From assembly GCA_018702715.1 (NCBI GenBank), contig JABIYQ010000083.1:1-5536 (forward strand): a stretch of DNA of 5,536 bases, given 5' to 3'. This document shows, in pieces, positions 1 to 5,447 of this stretch (its first letter is position 1; each line of letters starts with the position of its first letter). Below the pieces are notes generated by a model. That model was not told where the DNA came from, ran no database searches, and saw only the letters and a program-made list of their open reading frames with translations. Position numbers and translations under genes: made by a program. Source of the DNA: Desulfobacula sp. (GTDB lineage: Bacteria > Desulfobacterota > Desulfobacteria > Desulfobacterales > Desulfobacteraceae).

Positions 1-267
1 ATAAAAAATACGGGATAACCTGGGGCGAAGCAAAAAATCTTCTCCCAGTACTTCATTCCATATATCATTGACACGTTGTATCTTTGTAAAAAAACGATGG
101 CCTCCGATATCGAAACGAAAATTGTTTCTCTCAACCGTGCGACTGATGCCACCCACCATATTATCTGCCTCAAAACAGATTGCCTCAATTTTTCGTTTTG
201 CACTGTCATATGTAGCAGTAAGGCCTGCAGGTCCGGCACCGATTACAATGATTTTTTTTTGATTCAT
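1..267 (-). CDS. FAD-dependent oxidoreductase, amine-oxidase/UDP-galactopyranose-mutase-like, N-terminal part (runs off window)
   Basis: Reading the minus strand from the ATG at 267-265 gives 89 uninterrupted codons to the window edge, so only the N-terminus is present. It begins MNQKKIIVIGAGPAGL, a classic Rossmann dinucleotide-binding loop (G10-x-G12-x-x-G15), followed by a ribose-binding acidic residue E33 at the end of the second strand. A GGISRT motif (39-44) and FDIGGHRFF (52-60) then match the flavin-contacting segments of the NAD(P)-binding amine-oxidase / protoporphyrinogen-oxidase / UDP-galactopyranose-mutase superfamily, whose members usually run to about 400-530 residues. The substrate cannot be read from this part. 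A good Shine-Dalgarno (AGGTGG, complement of 275-280) lies seven bases before the start. The gene sits 128 bp downstream of the gtrA-like gene on the same strand. Relatives of this family are often found with GtrA and glycosyltransferase genes, so a role in sugar or lipid-carrier chemistry is inferred. Superfamily is confident, subfamily is not. Confidence 0.88.
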   Translation of the reverse strand, partial: MNQKKIIVIGAGPAGLTATYDSAKRKIEAICFEADNMVGGISRTVERNNFRFDIGGHRFFTKIQRVNDIWNEVLGEDFLLRPRLSRIFY

Positions 268-325
268 GTTTTTCCCACCTTTATCTTGAAAAACAGAAAA
301 TTCAGAATTTATTTCATGCCTTTTT

Positions 326-356
326 TTAGAAAAATATAAAATGAATATTTTTCTAA
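326..356. repeat. AT-rich perfect inverted repeat between gtrA-like gene and oxidoreductase gene
   Basis: TTAGAAAAATA at 326-336 and its exact complement TATTTTTCTAA at 346-356 are separated by nine bases. The repeat lies 39 bp past the stop of the gtrA-like gene and 58 bp before the oxidoreductase start, reading the minus strand. The stem has only two G:C pairs. On the minus strand it is followed by A residues rather than a U tract, so it is not a convincing intrinsic terminator. It could be a protein-binding palindrome, an mRNA processing or stabilising hairpin, or chance in very AT-rich DNA. Confidence 0.35.
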
Positions 357-395
357 GATTTTATTTTCCCAGAAGATATTACTATTTTTGTATAT

Positions 396-833
396 CTATT
401 CTGAAAAGTTTTTTTGAGCCGGCCGTTTATCAGAATTAGATTTTTTAATCTGTGCTGGTTTGAAAAGAAGATACCGGCGCATAAAAAAATTCCAAAATAG
501 AACAACAGCAGTGGATATGATTTTTACAATCTTATAATCACCCACGACGGGTGTGAAAATTGTTAAAATACCTTCAGTAATCAGAATGCCAAAAAGACCA
601 ACAACACAAAAGATGCTGCTTTCAATCCTTTTATTTGTAAAAACACGATATTTAAAAACCCACTTAACACAAAGCAGATAGCTGAATATTAAAGAGATGA
701 TAAAAGCGATTGGGGCGGACACAAGGTAATGAAAACCGACAATCTCTGTAAAAAAAACCAAACAAGAAAAATCAATTACAAATGCTAATCCACCAACAAC
801 TATATATCTTATAAAATCAGCTATTACCCGCAT
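396..833 (-). CDS. GtrA-family four-helix membrane protein
   Basis: 145 residues, near the usual 120-150 for the GtrA/DPMS-associated family. Four predicted membrane helices lie at about 9-29, 36-54, 72-93 and 101-117. Family hallmarks are visible: FIRYIVVGG then a D at 21 at the start, KWVF (57-60) after helix 2, and FWNFFMRRYLLFK (113-125) after helix 4. A lysine- and serine-rich hydrophilic tail of about 20 residues follows. GtrA proteins are thought to act on or move polyprenyl-phosphate-linked sugars across the cytoplasmic membrane for glucosylation of surface polysaccharides or similar glycans; the sugar here is unknown. The start is supported by AAAGGA (complement of 841-846) seven bases upstream. 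The next gene on this strand is the FAD oxidoreductase, 128 bp downstream. A separate transcript for that gene is possible because of the gap and its internal inverted repeat. Family call is firm, the partner and substrate are inference. Confidence 0.9.
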   Translation of the reverse strand: MRVIADFIRYIVVGGLAFVIDFSCLVFFTEIVGFHYLVSAPIAFIISLIFSYLLCVKWVFKYRVFTNKRIESSIFCVVGLFGILITEGILTIFTPVVGDYKIVKIISTAVVLFWNFFMRRYLLFKPAQIKKSNSDKRPAQKNFSE

Positions 834-844
834 CTAATTTTCCT

Positions 845-862
845 TTAGCAAGAAAGTATCAT
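845..862 (-). other. Possible five-codon leader ORF ahead of the gtrA-like gene
   Basis: On the minus strand an ATG at 862-860 opens the peptide M-I-L-S-C and stops at 847-845 (TAA). The ATG is preceded by AGAAGGA with a seven-base spacer, a better ribosome binding site than that of the gtrA-like gene itself. The stop codon overlaps the AAAGGA used by the downstream gene, whose ATG lies 11 bases after the stop and in a different frame. This arrangement would allow translational coupling. It is also possible that the start of gtrA was once here and was lost by a small indel, or that the whole thing is chance. No family can be assigned to five residues. Confidence 0.22.
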
Positions 863-933
863 TTTTTTATCCTTCTTTCGTTATTGTTTTTTTGAAAAGC
901 AAGTAATTTTTTTTCGCTAAACACATAAATTGC

Positions 934-952
934 AGGGTTTATTTTAAACCCT
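934..952. repeat. Perfect 8-bp hairpin in the divergent intergenic region
   Basis: AGGGTTTA (934-941), a three-base T loop, then its exact complement TAAACCCT (945-952). Three G:C pairs in the stem make it stronger than the surrounding AT-rich background. On the minus strand it lies 15 bases after the stop of the possible remnant frame ending at 968, which would suit a transcription-ending hairpin, but no U run follows. On either strand it could equally be an operator between the divergent promoters. It is about 70 bp upstream of the five-codon leader ORF and 100 bp upstream of the gtrA-like start. Confidence 0.4.
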
Positions 953-967
953 AATGTCTGGTTTTTA

Positions 968-1271
968 TCACAGAATCAGGCCATAAGATAGCCCTCCTTC
1001 TTTGGTCATATTCAATGGCCGGTTTTCGATTAAAAACAATACCAGCTCCTTAAAGTATAGACCACTATCATGGTTGGGCAAAGTGAATATTTCAGCTCTA
1101 TAAATTTTTTTTAATTTCTTGATTTCTTGACAAAAAGCACTTACTTATCCTACCATAATTTTTTTGACCAAATTTGGATGCTAAACATGCCTCCTCAAAC
1201 ATCTGGAGTATTGTTATTAGTAACGCAAATGATTTTTTAGGTGATATTTCATTGAGAAAATTCTGTGACAA
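968..1271 (-). pseudogene. Possible decayed gene remnant in two overlapping frames; family not recognised
   Basis: Two minus-strand frames read like protein. The first (1271 down to 1098; only internal ATG at 1202-1200) contains segments such as ILQMFEEACLASKFGQKNYG and ends at TAG 1100-1098. The second (1144 down to 968) is open without a usable start and contains IFTLPNHDSGLYFKELVLFL and ENRPLNMTKEGG before TGA at 970-968. They overlap over an A-rich stretch whose eight-A run (complement of 1104-1111) would join them by a one-base slip. Codon choice in the second frame is mixed and natural (CCC, CTG, GAG, GGC) rather than the Lys/Asn/Phe bias of random AT-rich DNA. The upstream frame overlaps the start of the 1265 gene on the opposite strand, which argues for remnant rather than live gene. 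I do not recognise the family. Chance open frames remain a real alternative. Confidence 0.3.
1127..1156 (+). promoter_or_regulatory. Candidate sigma-70 promoter for the GT-C/TPR gene
   Basis: A perfect -35 hexamer TTGACA (1127-1132) is followed after 18 bases by TACCAT (1151-1156), which matches four of six -10 positions. Transcription would begin near 1163, leaving a leader of about 100 bases before the GTG start. A 10-bp palindrome CCAAATTTGG (1168-1177) lies just downstream of the expected start point and could be an operator. The -10 is weak, and the site overlaps the possible remnant gene on the other strand, so confidence is moderate to low. Confidence 0.4.
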
Positions 1272-3430
1272 TTAAAATTGAATCAGGCCTTCTTGTCCTA
1301 TTTTTAAAATTTTCTTTATTCTTTTTTTTCATCGTGTTTGGAACTCTTTTTGTTACCTGGCCGCCTATCAGTGATCTTTCAGATTCTGATCTGTTTTTTC
1401 ATATCAATGGCGGTAAATATCTTTTTGAAAATTTTACAATTCCTGACAGTTCATTTTTTTCTTTCATCCTTCCTGAAATATCATGGGGCAACTATTACTG
1501 GTTATTCCAGGGCATTGTCTATTGGGTCTATAAAACAACGGGATTTCAAGGAATTGCCCTTTTGAGGGCATTCGTTTTTCTTTTAACCATCGGGGTGGTC
1601 CAATTATTTTTTCTTGAAGGGTATTCAAAAAGATCTCCCCAGGATCGATGCATTGCCATTGCCTGCTTTTGCCTTGTGGTTTTTTCGATCTATCCAAGAG
1701 CCCTTACACTCGTTCGGCCTCAAATGTTTTCCTATTTTTTTATCATCATTTTTTTATATATAATTGAGTATAAGAGAACTTTTTTTTGGGTTTTACCAAT
1801 CTGTTCAATTTTATGGGCCAATATTCACGGCATGGAATATCCTGTCTGGTTTCTCATTGTGGGTGCTATTTTGGCAGAGCAGATGATCCTGGGTGTTTTT
1901 AAAAAAACCAGGCTAAATCCATTGTCAAAAACTCAGAGGAGCATATTGATCAGCATTTTTTATTGTCTGTTTCTCACACCCCTTGGAATAGAACTTTTCA
2001 AACTTCCGTTTTCCCACTCGCCTTTTTTTAATCAGATCATCGGTGAAATGATGCCTTTTTCCATGATTCGATTTTTTACGATCTCTTTTTCAACCCTGAA
2101 CGGTTTCTGGTCTTTTGTTCAAAACCTGGTAATCCTGATTTCCTTGGCCTCTGTTTTGATTCTGTTCACCCGCAAAAAACTGCGTATTTATCATCTGTTT
2201 TTATTTTCAGGGGGCTTGCTGCTGCTGCTCAAAGGACAGCGCTTTATATATGAGGCCATTCTATTGTCAATACCGGTTTTAAAAACTGGAGTTGATGAAT
2301 TTTGTAGTCAACAAAAAAAATCATCAACTGCCAAATCCTTTGGGATTTTATTCTTTCCACTTATCGTCCTGCCCGTTGTAATATTTTTTTCCCATAGTAA
2401 TATGCGACCCGCCTTTCCAATATCATTCACTTCAGTTCCCACAGGTATTGTGACTTTCTTAAACCATCTGAATGTAGGCGGCAGGGTTTTTAACTATCAC
2501 AATGACGGCGGGTACTACCAGATGGGTTTAAGTCCCAAGTATAAAATTTTTCTCGACCTTGAACTTTCAATATTTTCAGAAACTGACCTTTTTATCAGCT
2601 CCAATGCTTTGACAAACCAGGAAATTTTTGATCAGTTTATCAAGAAATATGACCCTGATTTTGTGACGGCTCCCTTGAATCTGCTTGTTTATAATAAATT
2701 TCTTCTGAAAAATACAGAAACCAAACCCAATGATTTTGAACAATTTGTCCCGGTTTTTTTTGATGACAAAGAAATGCTTTATGTTAACAAGCTTCATTTT
2801 CCTGAAATTGCAAACAATTATGAGATTAAAAAAGCATTCCCGAAAAAACTTGTCGACCTGGATTATGACCTAATTTCCAAGGAAGAGCGTCAGGCTCTGT
2901 CCCTGGAACTTGAAAAGATAAATAAAATTTATCCCAAAGGCCTTTCTGTGAGTTTTGTACTCTGCAATTTTGCGCTGCAAAAAAAACAGCCGGACAGGGC
3001 AATGGAGTTTGCTAAAAATGCTATCTTGGACCATCCGGCAGCTTATCTTGGTTATTCAATGAAAGGGCAAACTTTTATGGCTCTGGATGCATATCAAAAT
3101 GCCATTGTATTTTTTAAAAAAGCCTTGAAAAAGCAGAACGGGTTCATGGACAAAAAGGTTCTGAACAATCTTTATCAGGCTTATCTAAAAAACAATGATC
3201 ATAAAAATGCTTACAGAATCTTGAAAAAAACTGTCAATATTTTTGCCCATGAGACAAGTCCTGAAGATCTTTATAACCTTGGGGTTTTGGCCATTATCCT
3301 TAAAGAAGGGGAAAAAGCAGATACCTATCTTGAAATGGCACGCTTGAAATCCGGTAAAAAGGAGGATATGGGATTAAACCAGAAGATTGATGAACTGATA
3401 AAGCTTCGAAACCAGCCGTTAGATAATTGA
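1265..3430 (+). CDS. Polytopic membrane protein, GT-C glycosyltransferase-like, with C-terminal TPR domain
   Basis: 721 residues. About ten or eleven hydrophobic helices occupy 1-376 (for example 9-31, 96-117, 128-143, 153-168, 172-187, 192-210, 226-242, 284-301, 308-322, 358-376). The first outer loop carries D40-S-D42 and H46, then a proline-directed WxxxxWL segment (74-80), as in GT-C enzymes that take sugars from polyprenyl-phosphate donors. LVRPQ (149-153) and WANIHG (184-189) recur in a family of uncharacterised bacterial GT-C-like proteins, as does the soluble-domain motif DGGYY...FLDLE (414-433). Residues about 558-699 form roughly four TPR-like helical hairpins, probably a protein-binding module. 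GTG at 1265 is the only plausible start, because an in-frame TGA lies at 1253-1255 and the next in-frame Met is residue 154. The ribosome binding site is weak (TTGAGA, 1252-1257). The gene is divergent from the gtrA-like gene. Glycosyl transfer is inferred; acceptor and sugar are unknown. Confidence 0.75.
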   Translation: MTIKIESGLLVLFLKFSLFFFFIVFGTLFVTWPPISDLSDSDLFFHINGGKYLFENFTIPDSSFFSFILPEISWGNYYWLFQGIVYWVYKTTGFQGIALLRAFVFLLTIGVVQLFFLEGYSKRSPQDRCIAIACFCLVVFSIYPRALTLVRPQMFSYFFIIIFLYIIEYKRTFFWVLPICSILWANIHGMEYPVWFLIVGAILAEQMILGVFKKTRLNPLSKTQRSILISIFYCLFLTPLGIELFKLPFSHSPFFNQIIGEMMPFSMIRFFTISFSTLNGFWSFVQNLVILISLASVLILFTRKKLRIYHLFLFSGGLLLLLKGQRFIYEAILLSIPVLKTGVDEFCSQQKKSSTAKSFGILFFPLIVLPVVIFFSHSNMRPAFPISFTSVPTGIVTFLNHLNVGGRVFNYHNDGGYYQMGLSPKYKIFLDLELSIFSETDLFISSNALTNQEIFDQFIKKYDPDFVTAPLNLLVYNKFLLKNTETKPNDFEQFVPVFFDDKEMLYVNKLHFPEIANNYEIKKAFPKKLVDLDYDLISKEERQALSLELEKINKIYPKGLSVSFVLCNFALQKKQPDRAMEFAKNAILDHPAAYLGYSMKGQTFMALDAYQNAIVFFKKALKKQNGFMDKKVLNNLYQAYLKNNDHKNAYRILKKTVNIFAHETSPEDLYNLGVLAIILKEGEKADTYLEMARLKSGKKEDMGLNQKIDELIKLRNQPLDN

Positions 3431-3442
3431 ATAACCCTAAAA

Positions 3443-3464
3443 AATATCAAATCCAATAGATATT
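3443..3464 (-). terminator. Weak candidate intrinsic terminator after the cupin gene
   Basis: Reading the minus strand, AATATC (complement of 3459-3464) and GATATT (complement of 3443-3448) can pair around a ten-base loop. The stem runs straight into a T run of six (last two stem bases plus 3442-3439) before AGGG. The hairpin begins 14 bases past the cupin stop codon. The stem is short with one G:C pair, so it would be weak. The gap of 48 bp between these convergent genes holds no better candidate for either strand. Confidence 0.3.
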
Positions 3465-3478
3465 AGTTGTCGCAATTT

Positions 3479-3982
3479 TTAATCCTTTTTTAACAATTCT
3501 TCCGGCCACTTATCCTTAACCCCTTCTTCTCCTGTATAATATGACACCTTTGATCCTTGTTCAAATATATCAAAGGCAGGTAGAATGTTGATTTTTCCTG
3601 AATCAGGGTATTCGCATACATCAATGTTGGCCTTGGTGCGCAGATCTAAGTAGATTAATGGGTCATCACTATGATTGTAAAGTTGATGGGCTCCCAAAAG
3701 TCCTTCCTCAAAAAATATAATATCCCCTTTTGATATTGTCTGATACCCTTTTTGTGAACGTAAAGTGGCCTCCCCTTCCAAAATAACAAACAGTTCCTCA
3801 GCATTACGATGAGAATGGTATGGATAAGAAAACTTACCTGGAAATAACGACTTTATATCAAAATGCAAATACTTTGATTTAGAGATTTCTTCTAAGGGCA
3901 AGCTCGCCTTCCAGGAAAAATCTTGTATTGGTGATTTATTTTTCTTTAATTCTATTTTGGAAAGTCTATGTATCAAAGGCAT
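3479..3982 (-). CDS. Single-domain cupin protein
   Basis: 167 residues with one conserved beta-barrel cupin domain in the middle. Motif 1 is seen as YPYHSHRNAEELFVILEG (53-70), giving likely metal ligands H56, H58 and E62 or E63. Motif 2 is seen as GDIIFF...GAHQLYN (86-103), giving the fourth ligand H99 and the H-x3-N spacing. All four ligand positions are intact, so it probably binds a divalent metal. Cupins of this kind include dioxygenases, isomerases, and small-molecule sensors, and the sequence does not decide among them. There is no signal peptide, so it should be cytoplasmic. The start is fixed by a strong AGGAGG (complement of 3991-3996) eight bases upstream, and a promoter sits just beyond. 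It appears to be a single-gene transcript, convergent with the GT-C/TPR gene and with no recognisable partner. The tail after 115 is charged and not assignable. Confidence 0.88.
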   Translation of the reverse strand: MPLIHRLSKIELKKNKSPIQDFSWKASLPLEEISKSKYLHFDIKSLFPGKFSYPYHSHRNAEELFVILEGEATLRSQKGYQTISKGDIIFFEEGLLGAHQLYNHSDDPLIYLDLRTKANIDVCEYPDSGKINILPAFDIFEQGSKVSYYTGEEGVKDKWPEELLKKD

Positions 3983-4007
3983 TTATCTATCCTCCTGTTA
4001 ATAATGA

Positions 4008-4036
4008 ATTATATTGTTTGTTTTATTTATTATTAA
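4008..4036 (-). promoter_or_regulatory. Sigma-70 promoter for the cupin gene
   Basis: On the minus strand a perfect -10 TATAAT (complement of 4008-4013) stands 17 bases downstream of TTAATA (complement of 4031-4036), a four-of-six match to the -35. Transcription would start near 4001, about 20 bases before the cupin ATG and just ahead of its AGGAGG. This gives a short, ordinary leader. The fit of promoter, ribosome binding site and start codon makes this the best promoter in the window, although the surrounding DNA is AT-rich and hexamers occur by chance. Confidence 0.55.
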
Positions 4037-4057
4037 AAACACATGATAAAATAACAC

Positions 4058-4216
4058 TTACGGGCTATCAAAATACTCATGAGCTTGCAATAGTATTCTT
4101 AGAAAAGCCCGAGAGATTAATATCCTTTTTGAAAAAATGATATTATCAAATTCCCTTATTGCAACTTCTGCCCCACTCAAATCCACCATCAAATTTTCAT
4201 TTACCGGCTGGGCCAT
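4058..4216 (-). pseudogene. Possible truncated gene fragment upstream of the cupin gene; family not recognised
   Basis: A minus-strand frame from the ATG at 4216-4214 gives 52 codons to TAA at 4060-4058. The peptide includes NENLMVDLSGAEVAIREFDN and KRILISRAFLRILLQAHEYF, which look like ordinary folded protein, with a charged amphipathic pattern and non-random codons. The VDLSGAEV stretch vaguely recalls the strand-turn of STAS-type domains, but this is only a resemblance. No Shine-Dalgarno precedes the ATG. The start lies at the edge of the GC-rich inverted-repeat segment, as expected if an upstream part was lost or separated by insertion. It is on the same strand as the cupin and ends 75 bp before it. 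A chance open frame is possible, and the plus-strand frame over the same bases is less protein-like. Confidence 0.3.
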
Positions 4217-4377
4217 GGGGTTGTGCACTATCCCTGGCCATCAGCAAGGTGCCGGATGCAAGGCGACAAGGCGTGACGAGTGAGGCGTATAAGTCATACT
4301 CCGCAGGGAGGAACGACCGCAGTCAACGCAGCAGGTGGTACCTTGATGGTGGATCAGGGCCCATGATTTTGATTTAC
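4181..4377. repeat. GC-rich intergenic segment with nested inverted repeats and flanking direct repeat
   Basis: This stretch is clearly GC-richer than the AT-rich genes around it. Paired arms occur at several levels: ATCCACCATCAA (4181-4192) with its exact complement (4343-4354); CATGGG (4214-4219) with CCCATG (4360-4365); CCCTG (4232-4236) with CAGGG (4355-4359); CAAGGTGCC (4245-4253) with GGTACCTTG (4337-4345, 8 of 9). A central GTAT-AAGTC-ATAC (4287-4299) sits close to the midpoint. ATTTTCATTTAC (4193-4204) and ATTTTGATTTAC (4366-4377) form a 12-bp direct repeat with one mismatch around the core. The layout suggests a small non-autonomous inserted or dispersed repeat able to fold as a long imperfect hairpin. 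No transposase is encoded. Open frames across it (for example plus 4159-4413) are read-through of the repeat, not a gene. Copy number cannot be seen from one window. Confidence 0.55.
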
Positions 4378-4564
4378 TTTAGTGCCTGTGGTCTTTATAA
4401 TGCCGCTTTGTGAATAGAAGAAATTGCGCCTGTGTTGGATGAAACGTGTTTTGCCGTAGACGACTACAGCTACAGCCTTGCTGTCTTGAATATGAGGGTT
4501 TCATGGCTTTCGCAACATTAGGGTTTATAGTTAATTTGATCAATGTATTTTAAAGCGGTGTAAA

Positions 4565-5410
4565 ATGTTAAGTAATGAGGCATTGGCTGTCACCTGCGGC
4601 CTTGGCAGCGCTGTGACATGGGGTGCAGGAGATTTCAGCGGTGGTTTTGCTTCGCGCAAAGGTAATGTTCTGGGAGTGATTCTCATTTCCCAATTTGTGG
4701 GCGGTGTGATTCTGGCGAGTATAGCCCTATTAATCTCGGAAACTATCCCCCCTTTTGAGTCTATTTTTTATGGCGGCCTTGCAGGTATTTTCGGCATCCT
4801 TGGACTTATTGCTCTTTATAAAGGATTAGCCCTTGGCCGTATGGGCATTGTTGCCCCCTTGTCTGCTGTTTTGACAGCACTTATGCCCATTGGGTATACT
4901 GCCATCCATGAAGGTATTCCTAGCATAACCCAGTCGCTTGGGTTTGTATGCTTCATGGTTGCAGTGTGGCTGCTCTCTTCTGCCAAGGCCGAATTCAGGA
5001 TGACCCGGAATGAATTTTTTCTGTCCTTTGCAGCGGGTCTTGGGTTTGGATTTTTTTTTATTTTCATTGATAAAGCAAATGATTTAGCTATTTTCTGGCC
5101 CCTGGTGGGAGCTCGGTTGGCCTCGGTTTCCCTGCTGCTCTGTTTTATATTAATTATGGGTAAGCCGGCAAAACCTTTGAGCGGGCAATGGATTTTAATT
5201 TTAATTACCGGCGTCCTGGATGCGGCTGGAAATAGCCTTTTTTCCATGGCTGCACATCTTGGTAGACTGGATATTGCAGCCGTTTTAGGATCTTTATATC
5301 CTGCTGCAACCGTTATTTTGGCCTGGTTTTTCTTAAAAGAGCGACTCGGCCTGAGGCAGTGGGCAGGGATATCTGTTGCTTTTCTTGCTTTAACTCTTAT
5401 TTCTGTTTAG
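4565..5410 (+). CDS. EamA/DMT-superfamily transporter
   Basis: 281 residues with about ten hydrophobic helices and almost no soluble part, the usual size and layout of the drug/metabolite transporter superfamily. Two EamA-type repeats are seen: residues about 7-138 with GGLAGIFGILGLIALYKGLA (70-89) and IVAPLSAVLTALMPIG (95-110), and about 150-280 with GVLDAAGNSLF (216-226) and LGSLYPAATVILAWFFLKER (241-260). That last segment is the typical end-of-repeat glutamate-arginine signature of helix 9. Family members move amino acids, nucleotides, sugars or related metabolites across the inner membrane by proton or solute exchange, and the substrate cannot be deduced. The ATG has only a weak ribosome binding site (AAGCGG, 4553-4558). 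Nothing upstream on the same strand is a convincing gene, so it is likely transcribed alone; a TATAGT at 4526-4531 lacks a good -35. A long palindrome follows 37 bases after the stop. Confidence 0.9.
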   Translation: MLSNEALAVTCGLGSAVTWGAGDFSGGFASRKGNVLGVILISQFVGGVILASIALLISETIPPFESIFYGGLAGIFGILGLIALYKGLALGRMGIVAPLSAVLTALMPIGYTAIHEGIPSITQSLGFVCFMVAVWLLSSAKAEFRMTRNEFFLSFAAGLGFGFFFIFIDKANDLAIFWPLVGARLASVSLLLCFILIMGKPAKPLSGQWILILITGVLDAAGNSLFSMAAHLGRLDIAAVLGSLYPAATVILAWFFLKERLGLRQWAGISVAFLALTLISV

Positions 5411-5447
5411 GACCGCAAAGTTTATAACTTGAACGAAATTGCTTGTC

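Noticed and set aside
68..339. Plus-strand open frames of 64 and 87 codons over the left edge
   Set aside because: They are antisense to the clear FAD-binding N-terminus on the minus strand, and have no ribosome binding site or recognisable motif.
979..1020. GGCCAT and ATGGCC pair with a 30-base spacer
   Set aside because: Only six base pairs around a long loop, and it falls within the possible remnant reading frame; not distinguishable from chance.
1213..1224. Near-palindrome GTTATTAGTAAC upstream of the GT-C/TPR gene
   Set aside because: Short, AT-rich and imperfect, with no second copy nearby to suggest an operator.
1338..1697. Short frames on both strands inside the start of the GT-C/TPR gene
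   Set aside because: They are shadows of the 721-codon gene, which shows consistent membrane helices and family motifs through this stretch.
2576..2797. 73-codon minus-strand frame inside the GT-C/TPR gene
   Set aside because: It is antisense to the conserved soluble domain of the plus-strand gene, and is Lys/Ile/Phe-rich as expected from complementing AT-rich coding DNA.
3928..4140. 70-codon plus-strand frame running out of the cupin 5' end
   Set aside because: It overlaps the cupin start, promoter and ribosome binding site in antisense, has no Shine-Dalgarno, and its peptide shows no family feature.
4159..4413. 84-codon plus-strand frame across the GC-rich repeat
   Set aside because: Most of the peptide is translation of the inverted-repeat block (SYSAGRNDRSQRSRWYLDGG). 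It has no ribosome binding site, so it is a repeat read-through rather than a gene.
4414..4521. Same frame continuing past the TGA, including a GTG-started peptide with DDYSYSLAVLNM
   Set aside because: About 35 codons with no ribosome binding site and no recognisable family. It is mildly protein-like but too short to support as a gene or remnant.
4816..5247. 143-codon minus-strand frame inside the EamA transporter
   Set aside because: It is antisense to a clear two-repeat EamA protein, and the peptide is rich in Arg, Pro and Lys as typical of complemented membrane-protein codons.
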